This document shows positions 8,181 through 18,600 of a stretch of 64,000 nt of DNA, in pieces. The first letter of the stretch is position 1. Each line of letters opens with the position of its first letter. Position numbers and translations under genes: made by a program. The notes beneath the pieces are model-generated. The model had not been told where the DNA came from. It ran no database searches and worked only from the letters and a program-made list of their open reading frames with translations. Source of the stretch: Luteitalea pratensis (GTDB lineage: Bacteria; Acidobacteriota; Vicinamibacteria; Vicinamibacterales; Vicinamibacteraceae); contig NZ_CP015136.1 in the NCBI RefSeq assembly GCF_001618865.1, positions 4,809,001-4,873,000 of the forward strand, written 5' to 3'.

Positions 8181-9620
8181 ATGGCAACCGTGAAGCGGTG
8201 TGGTCTGTTGGCGACTCTTCTGTGGCTCACTGCCCTATCGGCTCATGGGCAGACGGCGTCGCAGAAGCCGGCTGCAGACCAAGACGGAGCACCGCCGGCC
8301 CCGCCGGCCGCTCCCCATTGGGAAATGATCCAGCGCAGCCGATATGCGAGCCTTCGGAATCAGTTCCGCCCTGGCCTCACTGGTGACGACCAGGCTTTGG
8401 CTCTCCGCACGACCCTCCGGGTGGACCTACCGCTAGGGAGGGTGAGGCTGGTCGGCGAGCTGCAGGACGCGCGGGCCTATTTGACGGACACACAGAGCAA
8501 CGTCTCGACGGCGCTCGTCGACGCGTTCGATCTGCTGCAGGCGCACGTTCGTCTTCCCGGCGGCGGCACAACCAAGCCGTTCTTTCCAGAGGTCCAGGCC
8601 GGCCGCTTCAGCATGGAACTCGGGAGTGGACGTCTCGTTGCACAAGAGGCGTACCGCGACGTGACTCGGACATTCACCGGCATCCGGCTGAATTGGCGGA
8701 ACGCCCGACAGGCCATTACGACTTTCGCCGTGATTCCTGTCCTCACGCTGCCCGATGATCGCCAATCGCTATTCGAGAATCGGCTTCGTGCTGACCGCGA
8801 GCATCTGGGGACGAGATTCTGGGGAGTGTTCTACGAGCGTCCTAGGCTAGTGCGGGAGGTGCGTGCAGAAGCCTATGGCTTTCGGCTTGATGAACATGAC
8901 GCCTCTGGAACGCAAGGGACTCGAGATCGGCACATCTGGACTGGGGGAGCACGCGCGTTTCGCGCCAGCAAGCCCCAGACGCTCGATCTTGATGTCGAAG
9001 CAGCGGGGCAAACGGGCGCCGCGCATGCTTCCAATATGCCCTCCGATCGGCGCCCACTCGACGTCTCGGCGTGGTTCCTCCATTCAAGCAGCGGCTACAC
9101 ATTTGGCCGCGCATGGTCGCCACGGATTGGCGTCGAGTACGACTTCGGCAGTGGGGACGAGAATCCAGGTGACGCCAGGTGGAATCGCTTCGATGCACTC
9201 TTTGGAAATCGGCGGGTCGATCTTGCTCCCACCAGCATCTACGGTGCGCTGGGCCGCGAGAATATCCGTACGGCAGGGGTACGGCTTTCGGTGGCCCCAG
9301 CACCGCGACTCGACGGATTCGCTGTGTATCGATGGGTAGGGCTGGCTGCGGCGGCCGACGCATTCGCGAGCACGGGTGTCCGTGACCCAAGCGGCCACTC
9401 AGGCCGCGATGGCGGACGCCAGGTGGACGTTCGCATCCGCGCTTGGATTGTGCCTCAGATGTTACGCATGGAAACGGGTTTGACACACCTCATTCCCGGA
9501 CGGTTTCTGCGCGACGCACCAAATGCGACGCAGGGCGGTAGGACGACCTTCTTCTACGCCGATGTGACCTATTCAGTCAGCGGCACATGGAAGCGCGGGT
9601 TTCACCGACGCGCCAACTAG
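8181..9620 (+). CDS. Alginate-export-family outer-membrane porin
   Basis: A 479-residue beta-barrel protein. Signal peptide MATVKRCGLLATLLWLTALS ends near AHGQ. The rest alternates short amphipathic strands ending at the terminus in YADVTYSVSGTWKRGF, as outer-membrane proteins do. Family landmarks are LRTTLRVDLPLGRVRLVGEL, ALVDAFDLLQAHVR, QAGRFSMELGSGRL, GVEYDFGSGDENPGD, RFDALFGNRR and GALGRENIRTAGVRL, which match the alginate export (AlgE-like) family. Relatives often serve as specific porins for metabolites, not only alginate, and no alginate genes are nearby. The start at 8181 lies on the junction with the truncated receptor and lacks a ribosome site, so expression may depend on the broken upstream leader. 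Confidence 0.75.
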   Translation: MATVKRCGLLATLLWLTALSAHGQTASQKPAADQDGAPPAPPAAPHWEMIQRSRYASLRNQFRPGLTGDDQALALRTTLRVDLPLGRVRLVGELQDARAYLTDTQSNVSTALVDAFDLLQAHVRLPGGGTTKPFFPEVQAGRFSMELGSGRLVAQEAYRDVTRTFTGIRLNWRNARQAITTFAVIPVLTLPDDRQSLFENRLRADREHLGTRFWGVFYERPRLVREVRAEAYGFRLDEHDASGTQGTRDRHIWTGGARAFRASKPQTLDLDVEAAGQTGAAHASNMPSDRRPLDVSAWFLHSSSGYTFGRAWSPRIGVEYDFGSGDENPGDARWNRFDALFGNRRVDLAPTSIYGALGRENIRTAGVRLSVAPAPRLDGFAVYRWVGLAAAADAFASTGVRDPSGHSGRDGGRQVDVRIRAWIVPQMLRMETGLTHLIPGRFLRDAPNATQGGRTTFFYADVTYSVSGTWKRGFHRRAN

Positions 9621-9708
9621 TGCTCGAGTCGCCCGCGCTCGGCGAGTTCGCCCTCTTCGCTTACACGTTTGAAGTCATGTGCACATCTCGGTGCGTCACC
9701 GTTTGCTT

Positions 9709-10803
9709 CTAGGCCTTGAGTGACGCCATGTCGATGACGAACCGGTAGCGCACGTCGCCGCGCAGCATCCGCTCGTACGCGTCATTGATCTCGTCGATGC
9801 GAATCATTTCGATGTCGCTGACGATGCCGTGCTCGGCGCAGAAGTCGAGCATCTCCTGCGTTTCCTTGATGCCCCCGATGCCTGAGCCGGCGAAGCGACG
9901 GCGTCCCGTCAGCAAGCTAAAGGCACTGACCGGCAGCGGACGCTCTGGTGCACCGACGAGGGTCAACGTGCCATCGAGTTTGAGCAGCGCCAGGTATGCG
10001 TTGATGTCGTGATCGGCTGACACCGCGTCGAGGATGAAATCGAACGACGACGTGTGCTTGTTCATGGCATCGTCGTCCTTCGAGACCACGACTTCGTGCG
10101 CGCCCAGCCGCAGTCCGTCCTCCACCTTGGCCGCGGACGTCGTAAACAGGACGACATGTGCGCCGAACGCCCGGGCGAACTTGACGCCCATGTGGCCGAG
10201 CCCGCCGAGACCGACGATGCCCACCTTCTTGCCGGGTCCGGCATTCCAGTGCCGGAGCGGCGAGTACGTGGTGATGCCGGCGCACAGCAGCGGAGCCGTG
10301 GCGGCGAGGTCGAGTCGATCCGACACCTTCAGCGTGAACGACTCCTTCACCGTGATGCTCTCGGAGTAGCCGCCCAACGTCGGGCCGCCCAGGACCGGGT
10401 CCGGTCCGTTGTAGGTGAGCGTGCTGCCGTTGGTGCAGTACTGCTCGAGGCCTGCGGCACACGGCGCGCAGCGCTGGCACGAGGCTACCATGCAGCCGAC
10501 GGCGGCGAGGTCACCCTCACGGAACTTCGTCACGTGAGTGCCCACGCGCGTCACGCGACCGACGATCTCGTGGCCGGGCACGATCGGGTACATCGACGAA
10601 TGCCATTCATCGCGCACCTGGTGCAGGTCCGAATGGCAGACCCCGCAATAGAGGATCTCGATCACCACATCGTCGGGCAGGGGCTCGCGGCGATCAATGG
10701 AGAAGGGCGCGAGGGGCGACGTCGCGCTCTGTGCCGCCCAGGCGCGCGCGGCGCGGACGGAGGGACGGGCCGACTGAGACAACGGCGCGGATGCAGTGGA
10801 CAT
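9709..10803 (-). CDS. NAD(P)-dependent zinc alcohol dehydrogenase (YahK/cinnamyl type)
   Basis: A 364-residue medium-chain dehydrogenase that interconverts alcohols and aldehydes. The catalytic zinc ligands are in CGVCHSDLHQ and PGHEIVGRV; the structural zinc site is the four-cysteine loop CQRCAPCAAGLEQYC. The nucleotide-binding fold has VGIVGLGGLGHMGVKFARAF. Order and spacing match the YahK/AdhC/cinnamyl-alcohol-dehydrogenase group, normally ~350 residues; this one has ~25 extra N-terminal residues, so a later start is possible. It lies 24 bases downstream of an AraC-type regulator on the same strand, the usual layout for an aldehyde-inducible pair. Confidence 0.92.
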   Translation of the reverse strand: MSTASAPLSQSARPSVRAARAWAAQSATSPLAPFSIDRREPLPDDVVIEILYCGVCHSDLHQVRDEWHSSMYPIVPGHEIVGRVTRVGTHVTKFREGDLAAVGCMVASCQRCAPCAAGLEQYCTNGSTLTYNGPDPVLGGPTLGGYSESITVKESFTLKVSDRLDLAATAPLLCAGITTYSPLRHWNAGPGKKVGIVGLGGLGHMGVKFARAFGAHVVLFTTSAAKVEDGLRLGAHEVVVSKDDDAMNKHTSSFDFILDAVSADHDINAYLALLKLDGTLTLVGAPERPLPVSAFSLLTGRRRFAGSGIGGIKETQEMLDFCAEHGIVSDIEMIRIDEINDAYERMLRGDVRYRFVIDMASLKA

Positions 10804-10827
10804 GATTGCTCCGAAAGAAATGAGGAT

Positions 10828-11769
10828 TTAGCTGACGGCGCGGGCGTCGGCCGCCGCCGGTTCGGCGATGATCGCGTGCACGCGTTTGGCCTCGTCGGCC
10901 GGGCTCGCACCAAAGAAGCGTTTGAATTCGCGACTGAACTGCGACGCGCTTTCGTATCCGACGGTGGTAGCGGCCGTCGCGGCGCCCGAGCCCTCGTTGA
11001 CGATCAGGGCCCGGGCTTTGTGAAGGCGGACCGACTTCAGGTATTGCACGGGCGAAGTTGCCGTGAGTGCCTTGAACTGATGATGAAATGCCGACACGCT
11101 CATGCCGACGTCGCGGGCCATGCGCCCGACGCTGAAGGGCTCGGCGTACCGGTTGTGGATCCACTGCAGCGCGGCGTTGATCTGCGATGCCTGGCCGTGG
11201 CGACCAAGCATCGCCAGTAGCAGGTGTCCCTGTGGACCGCCAAGCGCACGATAGACCAGCTCGCGCACAATGGACGGCCCGAGAATCTGCGCGTCGATTG
11301 GCGTGCGCAGACATTCGAGCAGTCGAACCGCCGCGTCGCTCATCGCGACATCGAGTGGCGTGGCCTCGACGCAGCCGAGACGATCCGTGTTGCCGGCACG
11401 CAGCCGGGCCGGCATGTGCACGGCCAGTTCGCTGACCACGCTGGGTACGATGCGCACCGAGACCCCGAGCATCGGGCCCTCGTCGTCGGCTTCGGTCTGA
11501 CACTCGAACGGCAGCGGTGCCGCAAGCACCAGGTAGTTGTTGCGGTCGTAAACGAAGCGACGATCGCCGATGAAGCCGATCTTGCGGCCGCTCGCAACGA
11601 TGTAGAGGCTGGATTCGTACAGCACCGGTGCACGCCCGTAACACCGATCGGCCCGTCCCAGCTTCACGTCCTCCAGGAGGGAGCACCGCAGTCCTTCCCC
11701 GGTCGTTAGTTCGGCGAGGAGGGCAGCCATGCGCCGCCGATTGGCCTCGACCCGTGCGACAGAATCCAT
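10828..11769 (-). CDS. AraC-family transcriptional regulator (cupin N-terminus)
   Basis: A 313-residue regulator. The N-terminal ~190 residues match the AraC_N domain (KLGRADRCYGRAPVLYESSL, IGDRRFVYDRNNYLVLAAPL, GVSVRIVPSVVSELAVHM). The C-terminal ~100 residues are the paired helix-turn-helix: INAALQWIHNRYAEPFSVGR, MSVSAFHHQFKALTATSPVQ, SVRLHKARALIVNEGSGAAT and GYESASQFSREFKRFFGASP. It is transcribed just before the zinc alcohol dehydrogenase and probably controls it. The inducer cannot be read from sequence. Confidence 0.9.
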   Translation of the reverse strand: MDSVARVEANRRRMAALLAELTTGEGLRCSLLEDVKLGRADRCYGRAPVLYESSLYIVASGRKIGFIGDRRFVYDRNNYLVLAAPLPFECQTEADDEGPMLGVSVRIVPSVVSELAVHMPARLRAGNTDRLGCVEATPLDVAMSDAAVRLLECLRTPIDAQILGPSIVRELVYRALGGPQGHLLLAMLGRHGQASQINAALQWIHNRYAEPFSVGRMARDVGMSVSAFHHQFKALTATSPVQYLKSVRLHKARALIVNEGSGAATAATTVGYESASQFSREFKRFFGASPADEAKRVHAIIAEPAAADARAVS

Positions 11770-12780
11770 CTGCTACATCAGACTACTGCTGTGGCGAGCA
11801 ATCCAGTACCAAAGCTGTCCAATGCTTGCCTGATCCTGCTGCGAATAGTTCAGGCAGCCGCGACCGGCTGATCCGTGGAAGCCGACGCTGTGCTCCCGCG
11901 GCGAGCGTGGTGATGGCCAGTCTCGCTCGGACAGAACTCAAACGCGGAAGATGCTCCATCCGCCCTCGAATTCGGGGTTGCTCCAATCGCGCGAGGATCG
12001 TGCCAAGTGGACTCGAGCCCGAGGCGAGCTGGCGCGGAGCCGAGGGCCGGAGGCAGTCGTCAGTGCGGCCCGCCAGCGGAGCTATCTGCACGGACATTCT
12101 GGAGTCTGCGCGCAAGTTCTCGCCATTGAAGGCGGCTATCCACGCATCACGTCTTGCTACCGCTCCCCCGCCTTGGCCGTGGTGCGCTCTAGTCCCGCCG
12201 AACGATGGGCGGGACGCTACGTCAAGCATCGCGCGGCTACGGCACTGCAGGCCGGTCGACTGCGTGGAGTTCCACAGCGTCGAGCGGGACGGGCACTGGT
12301 GGCGGGCTCAGGGTTTCGGCGCTGCGCGTCAGCCACGGCACCGACCGTTGGGACCGGTCCCGCGTCCCTCCCCTATTTCTCCACGGAAGTGGCGAAATCA
12401 GGCGGCGCGCACCAACCCGACTCGCGCTATTCCGTGCAATTTATGCTCGGGCTAGGCCGGACGCGGGCGCGGGTCCGCCGCCTCCACTGGCGAGTGTTGC
12501 TCTGAGGCGCCATGGTGGGAGCCACCGCCAGAGCGTCCATCGCGACGCGTTAGCACGTGCAGCCGATGTGGGGCGCCGGCAAGTGGCAGGACCGACTTGA
12601 ACGGAGACACGATGAGCGCTAGACGCGTCAAATCGGATTGTCGGCTCAGCGGCTTTTGCTGCGAACCAAGAGGTGCCGGGCCGTACTGGCAACCCTCGAT
12701 GGTGCAGAGTGCGCGAGCTGCTCCTTCTACACACTGGGCGCGATTGACGAGGACGGCACGCTGTCACAGTCGCAATCTTC
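11770..12780. other. ~1 kb without a supportable gene
   Basis: Every frame here lacks family resemblance and has proline/arginine-heavy composition typical of read-through. The one structured item is the dispersed repeat at 11995-12075. The interval separates the AraC regulator from the efflux operon that ends at 12781. Confidence 0.6.
11995..12075. repeat. Dispersed repeat resembling a tRNA 3' end (copy C)
   Basis: The bases GGACTCGAGCCCGA, GGCGAGCT, GCGGAGCCGAGGGCC and CGGCCCGCC align in order with the copies at 31570-31645 and 6408-6490. This copy keeps the inner part best and has lost the acceptor-end block. It lies in a gene-free interval. Confidence 0.5.
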
Positions 12781-14370
12781 CTACTGGACCAGCACGGTGC
12801 CACGCAGCATGTCCATGCCGCAGGCAAACGCGATCTCCTGATTGTGGGTCGTGAACTCGACAGCCACTGGCGTATCGAGAGGTAACGGGCGCCGGATCTT
12901 CAATGTTGGGACGACGACCTCCTTCGCACATGTGGCATCGGTCGTACGCGTGAACGTCAGCCGGACGGCCTGGCTCCTCCGCACGCGGATCGTGGCCGGC
13001 TCGAAACCTCGCTCAGTCACCTGAACAGCGATGTCCTGAACCTTGCCCCCAGCCGACACGGGGGAAACGGGTACCGCGGGATGCACCGGCGAGGCGTGCG
13101 GCGCCGGCCCGCCCAGGCCCAGGCGCTCGCGCTCTGCCCGGATGAAGAAGCTGCCCTTGGTGGCGACGACGTCTCCAGGGGAGAGTCCTTCTGACACCAC
13201 GATCGTTGTGCCATCGGCACGCCCCACGGTGACTGTCTGCTCGATGAACTCGCCTGCGTTGGCAGGGTTGACCTTGTAGACGACCGTGCGTTGCGCGATG
13301 GTCTGGACCGCTTCGCGCGGCACCACCGTCACCACGGCCGGCGCCGCGCCGGCGAGTTCCACGTCGACGTACATCCCGAGGCGGAGCTGCTCGCCCGCGG
13401 TGTTCGGCACCTCGACGCGGACCCGAGCCGTCCTCGTCTCCGGGTTCACCTGCGGGTCGATGTAGCTGATGCGCCCGTCGATCGACAACGCGGGGTACGC
13501 GGCCACCCGTACCACCGCCGGTGCGCCAACCCGCAACACGCCGAAGTCCTTTTCATAGACACTCGCCACCACCCAGACATGAGAGAGATCGACGACCCTG
13601 AACAGCATCATCGCGGGATCGACGTTCAGTCCGACGTTGGCGGCACGCTCCGTGACGACGCCGGCAATCGGCGCCGGGACATGGCTGGTGGTCTCGAGAG
13701 GACGTTCCTCGGACCCGCCTTCGAGTGCCGCCCCTGGCACCCCCAGCAGGGTGAGGCGCGACCGTGCACTCTGGACCTCGGCGGTCTGGGCTGCGTGCTC
13801 GGCATGGGCGCCGTCGAGCTCCTGTTGGCTGGCGGCGCCGATCCGCACCAGTTGCTGTGTGCGCCGCAACTCCTGATCGTGGGCGCGTAATCGCGCTTGT
13901 GCCGACGTGTACTTCGTGTGGGCCTCGGCGAGTTCGGGGCTGTAGATCTCGGCCAGGGTCTGCCCGCGGCTGACACGCTGACCGAGTTCTCCTGCCACGC
14001 GCGTGACACGGCCACTCACCTGGGCGGTCACGGCAACGCTGCGGTATGCGTTCGGCTCGATGACGGCCGGCACGCGCAATGTCGTCGCGCCAGTGGTCGT
14101 ACCCACGGTCGCCACGAGAATGCCGGCACGCTCCGCCGCTTCCCTGGAGACAGGCACCACGATCGGCCGCGACGCCTGTGCCGGCGACTCGCCAGCCAAG
14201 GAGGAGTGTGCTGGCCCGCGTTGCGCCGCCGCTGCGTCGGCTGAGGTTCGCACGACCGACGATGCCGGCCGCAGGACGAGGTACGTGACACTCACACTCG
14301 CCGCGATGAGTACGAGAGCCGCGAACAGCGCGAGCCGACCACTGATCGTGAAGCGTGACGTTCCCGTCAT
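12781..14370 (-). CDS. cusB: CusB-like RND periplasmic adaptor with a C-terminal cupredoxin-like domain
   Basis: A 529-residue membrane-fusion protein linking an inner-membrane RND pump to an outer-membrane channel. One N-terminal membrane segment (LALFAALVLIAASVSVTYLV) precedes the barrel-sandwich and hairpin (RVTRVAGELGQRVSRGQTLA, ELAEAHTKYTSAQARL) and the beta-barrel/membrane-proximal domains (VVDLSHVWVVASVYEKDFGV, VNPETRTARVRVEVPN). Residues ~440-529 are extra: RGFEPATIRVRRSQAVRLTF, CAKEVVVPTLKIRRPLPLD and FACGMDMLRGTVLV, a cupredoxin-like fold with Cys, Cys and Met residues placed to bind Cu or Ag. It overlaps the TolC-like gene by 4 bases (ATGA). The domain may hand metal to CusA. Confidence 0.88.
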   Translation of the reverse strand: MTGTSRFTISGRLALFAALVLIAASVSVTYLVLRPASSVVRTSADAAAAQRGPAHSSLAGESPAQASRPIVVPVSREAAERAGILVATVGTTTGATTLRVPAVIEPNAYRSVAVTAQVSGRVTRVAGELGQRVSRGQTLAEIYSPELAEAHTKYTSAQARLRAHDQELRRTQQLVRIGAASQQELDGAHAEHAAQTAEVQSARSRLTLLGVPGAALEGGSEERPLETTSHVPAPIAGVVTERAANVGLNVDPAMMLFRVVDLSHVWVVASVYEKDFGVLRVGAPAVVRVAAYPALSIDGRISYIDPQVNPETRTARVRVEVPNTAGEQLRLGMYVDVELAGAAPAVVTVVPREAVQTIAQRTVVYKVNPANAGEFIEQTVTVGRADGTTIVVSEGLSPGDVVATKGSFFIRAERERLGLGGPAPHASPVHPAVPVSPVSAGGKVQDIAVQVTERGFEPATIRVRRSQAVRLTFTRTTDATCAKEVVVPTLKIRRPLPLDTPVAVEFTTHNQEIAFACGMDMLRGTVLVQ

Positions 14371-15692
14371 CGGACGTCTCCCGTCGCGAGGCGTAACGCG
14401 GTGCGTGCTTCGTAGGCCAGGCGAAGGGCCTCGGTGTACTCGCGCTCCAACTCCAGGAAGCGTCGCTGCTCCACGAGGACGTCGGAGATTCGGAGTCTCC
14501 CGAGGTCGTACGCCTGCTGAATCACCGCCAGATTCTCCGCGGCCTGCACCCTGGCCTCTCGAACGTGAATGCGCGCCGATTGCGCCGCGGCATCACCTGC
14601 GCGAGCTGCGGCGAGTTCCGTCTGCGCCTCCAGGCGCACCGCGTCTCGTTTTGCCTCTTCCGCAGTGTGTTGTGCCTCCGCTGCCTCGAGGGCCCCCTGG
14701 TTCCGATTGAACAGCGGGAGCGAGACACGGAGGCCGGCAGACACGTAATGGAACACCCCCTGCACGCGCTCCAACGTCGCGCCCGGGCCAATGCCCTGCT
14801 GCGGAAAGCCGGAGTTCATGCGCATGTAACTCCCGAACACGCCGGCGTCGACACGGCCTTCGTGTTGCGCCTGTTCCACCCGCGCCGCCGAGGCCGCGAC
14901 GCGCGTCTCGGCCGCGCGCAGGTCGGGTCGCCGGTCGACGACCCCGGCTTCGGGCAGCGCCGTTGGCACCACGGCAGTGTCTTGCAGGACGAGCGACTCG
15001 ATCGTGTGCCGGAGGCGGAGGGGTGCCTCCGGTGCGAGTCCAATCAACCGTTTCAGTCGCATCATCAAGACAACGGCGCGCCCCGCCTGCAACATGCGAT
15101 CGGCTTCCAGCCGGCGGACGTCCACCGCGAGCACGTTGCGATCCAGCGGTGGTGAGGCACCCTGGGTGACCCTGGCGCTCAACACCTCCAGTTGCCGAGT
15201 ACCAGCCGCGATGAGCTCGTCGAGCACGACGATCTCCCGCACCGCCGCGGCGGCCGCGCCGTAGGCGTCCCGGACCTCGCCGAGGAGCCGCCGGATCCGG
15301 TCGTCGTAGGTGCGCGCCGCGGTATCCGCGTCCAGGGTCGCCACACTGACGCGCGCATCTCGCCGAAAGAGGTCAAGCGGCCAATCGACGGCAAACGCCG
15401 TGAGGTTGTCGGTCCCTGACGGTTCCTCGCGGCGTTCGACCGAAATCGACGGATTCGGCCGGAGCTCGGCCTGCTTCGTCACCGCGCGCGAGACCTCCAC
15501 CTCATATCTGGCCGCACGCAGTTCGGGTTCGCCTTCGACGGCGCGGGTCATGGCATCTGCGAGCGCAAGCCCCTCGGATTCGTCCAGGAGGTCGGACGCC
15601 TTGATCGGTATGGTTCCGGTCGACTGGGCCAGTGCCGGTACCCACGCTGGCGTCAGGACGACGAGCACGGTCAATGCGATCACCCGAATCAC
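14367..15692 (-). CDS. TolC-family outer-membrane efflux channel (CusC-like)
   Basis: A 441-residue outer-membrane efflux protein. The start is the GTG at 15690-15692, overlapping the cusA stop as GTGA; a longer in-frame opening on the same strand runs through cusA and is not coding. A signal peptide ([20 protein letters not shown]) leads into two OEP repeats: [40 protein letters not shown], then [20 protein letters not shown] and [20 protein letters not shown]. Long helical stretches rich in Ala, Glu and Arg form the periplasmic tunnel. It completes the tripartite exporter with the genes on either side, translationally coupled to both. Confidence 0.9.
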   Translation of the reverse strand: MIRVIALTVLVVLTPAWVPALAQSTGTIPIKASDLLDESEGLALADAMTRAVEGEPELRAARYEVEVSRAVTKQAELRPNPSISVERREEPSGTDNLTAFAVDWPLDLFRRDARVSVATLDADTAARTYDDRIRRLLGEVRDAYGAAAAAVREIVVLDELIAAGTRQLEVLSARVTQGASPPLDRNVLAVDVRRLEADRMLQAGRAVVLMMRLKRLIGLAPEAPLRLRHTIESLVLQDTAVVPTALPEAGVVDRRPDLRAAETRVAASAARVEQAQHEGRVDAGVFGSYMRMNSGFPQQGIGPGATLERVQGVFHYVSAGLRVSLPLFNRNQGALEAAEAQHTAEEAKRDAVRLEAQTELAAARAGDAAAQSARIHVREARVQAAENLAVIQQAYDLGRLRISDVLVEQRRFLELEREYTEALRLAYEARTALRLATGDVR

Positions 15693-18600
15693 TGCACCAC
15701 TCCTTCGAAATTGGCCGACCCGCGTCCCGCGGGCCCTGACCAGTCGAGGCTCATGCGCCAGGCGCCGGCCATGTCGAACTGCGCGGTCGCGCGATAGCGA
15801 CCTGGTACATCCGTCGGCTCGACCGTCAGCCCCGCCGACATCACCATCCCGGGCATCGACATGGCGGCCGTCGCATGGACGTCGCGCACAGCCACCAGTC
15901 GCTCGGTGCCTCTCTGTCGGAACTCGATGGTGAACGCGTTGCGCCCCAGCCGCAGGGCGCCCGACGACGCGAGCACCACGATGTCGAGTTCGCCTGCGGT
16001 AATCGTCTTCGCGACCCGTTCGGCGAGCCGTTGCGGCTGGGAAACAACCGCGCGTGACCGGCTCCACCAGACGGCGCCCGTCACAACAGCCACGGCGAAG
16101 AGCGCCGTCGCGACGGCGCGGCGTGAAGGCCGAGAGCCTCTCTGCTGCGCTGCTACCGCCTCGCTCCCGAGCCCGAGTTGCCGCTCGCGAATCCAGAAGA
16201 ACAGTACGGGTGTGATCACGAGTACGTGCAGCAGCGACGACACCATGCCGCCGAGGACCGGCGTCGCCAACGGCTTCATCACTTCGGCACCGACACTCGT
16301 GCTCCACATGATCGGGAGCAGGCTGGCCACCACCGTGGACACCGTCATCACCTTGGGCCGCAGCCGCAGGAGCGCGCCCTCGATCACGGCATCGTGCAGG
16401 CCCGTGCGCGTGAGCGTCCCGCCGAGTGCCTGCCGCTTTCGTTCGACCGCCTCCTCGAGGTAGATGACCATCACCATGCCGGTCTGCACGGCGGTGCCGA
16501 ACAAGGCGATGAACCCCACCCACACCGCGACGGAGAAGTTGTAGCCGAGCAGCCAGAGCAGGTAGACCCCGCCGGTCAGCGCGAAAGGCACCGCCAGGAG
16601 GACGTGCGCGGCTTCGAGCGCGGAGTGGTACGTGAAGTACAGCAGGACGAAGATGACGATCAGGACCCCCGGCACCACGACCTGCAGCCGCTCTCTGGCA
16701 CGCACCTGGTTCTCCCAGCGTCCGCTCCACCCGACGAAGTAGCCGGCCGGCAGGCGAACCTCGCGAGCCACGGCTGCCTGGGCAGCGGCCACGAATCCTC
16801 CCGGATCGCGTCCCTGCACATTCATGAGCACGGTGGCCAGCAGGAGCCCGTTCTCGGACGAGATCATGGCGGGGCCGCGCGCGTGCTCGATGCGGGCCAG
16901 TTGGGCGAGCGGCACCTGCGCGCCCGAGGGTGCCGCAACCAGCACGTTGCCGAGGGCTGCGGGATCGGTGCGGTAGGCCGGCGCGTAGCGGACCCGCACC
17001 GGAAAGCGGCGACGCCCCTCAATCGTCGTCGTGAGCGTCGTCTCGCCAATCGCGGTCTCGATGACCTGCGACACGTCGCCGACCCGGATGCCGTAGCGCG
17101 CCGCCGCCGTCCGGTCGATCTCGATGTTCAGGTACTGTCCGCTCGTGACGCGCTCCGGGTAGACGTTGGCCGCCCCCGGCACTCGTCGCAGTGTGTCGGC
17201 CACACGCGCGGCGAGGTCTTCGAGGACCTCGAGATCGCTGCCATACACTTTGACACCCACCTCGGAACGCACGCCCGTCGTGAGCATGTCGATCCGGTTG
17301 ATGATCGGCATCGTCCAGATACTGGAGACGCCAGGCAGTTGCACCGCGCGACTCATCTCCGCACGCAAGTGCTCGAGGGTCATCCCAGGCCGCCACGCCT
17401 CTGGCGGCTTCAACTGGACGATGGTCTCCGTCATGTTCAGGGGCGCCGGATCCGTGGATGTCTCCGCGCGTCCGACCTTGGCCACCACGTGCGCGACTTC
17501 AGGAAACGCGAGCAACGCCGCGTTCTGTCGCGCGGCAATCTTCGTGTTCTCCTCGAGAGAGATGCTCGGATCGGCGATCGGCATGAACAGCAGGTCGCCC
17601 TCGTTCAACGGCGGCATGAACTCACTGCCAATGCCGCGCGCCAGCACGAGCGCGCCGACAAACAGGACGGACGCCGCTCCAAGCGCCCACGCCCGAGCCG
17701 TCAGTGCCCATTCGAGCACCGGTCGGTAGAGGCGCCGCAACCCTCGCATCACCGGGTTCGCCTCCTCGGGATGCAGCGTGCCGCGCAGCAGGTACGTGCA
17801 GAGTACGGGCACCAGCGTGATGGCGATGACCGTTGCGGCGAGGACCGCGATGGTCTTGGTGAGTGCCAGAGGGTGGAACAGCTTCCCTTCCTGGCCGGTG
17901 AGCGCGAAGACGGGCACGAACGCGAGCAGGACAATGGCCATCGAGAAGAACACCGGCCGCGCGACCACATGGGTTGCCGCGACCACGGTGTGCCACACGC
18001 GGGGCCGATCGGCCGTGTCGATGCGGCCCTGCTCGAGCGAGCGGAACGCGTTCTCGGTGACGACAATGCCCGCGTCCACGAGGACGCCGATGGCGATGGC
18101 GATGCCGGCCAGGCTCATGATGTTCGAGGACACCCCGGCGTAGTACATCCCGAGGAACGCCGTCAACACCGCGAGCGGCAGGGGCAGCGTCACGATCAGG
18201 ATCGAGCGCAGATGCATCAGGAACACGACGTGCGCCAACGTGACGAGGACGATCTCCTCGATCAACGCCCGCCGCAATGTCCCCGCCGCCTGCTCGATCA
18301 GGCGCGAGCGGTCGTAGAACGGGACGATCGAGACGCCCGGGGGCAAGCCTGGCGAGATTTCCGCGATGCGTGCCTTGACGCGATCGATCAGGTCCTTGGT
18401 GTTGACGCCCGTGCGAGCGACCACGACGCCGCCAACGGCCTCCGTCGTGCCCTTGACCAGGGACGCGACACGAAACGCGTCCCCGACGTGGACCTCGGCC
18501 ACCTGCGACACGTAGACCGGGACACCACCGGACGCCCCGACGACGATCTGCTCGACGTCGTGCACCGAGGTGATCAAGCCGACGCCGCGCACGATGAGCC

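Noticed and set aside
11783-12600. Several overlapping 130-275-codon frames in the 1-kb gap upstream of the cus operon
   Set aside because: No ribosome site, no family motif and mutually exclusive frames.
15693-16730. Upstream in-frame extension of the TolC-like gene to a 787-residue form
   Set aside because: The added part is the shadow of cusA; the GTG at 15690-15692 gives a signal peptide and a 4-base overlap with cusA.
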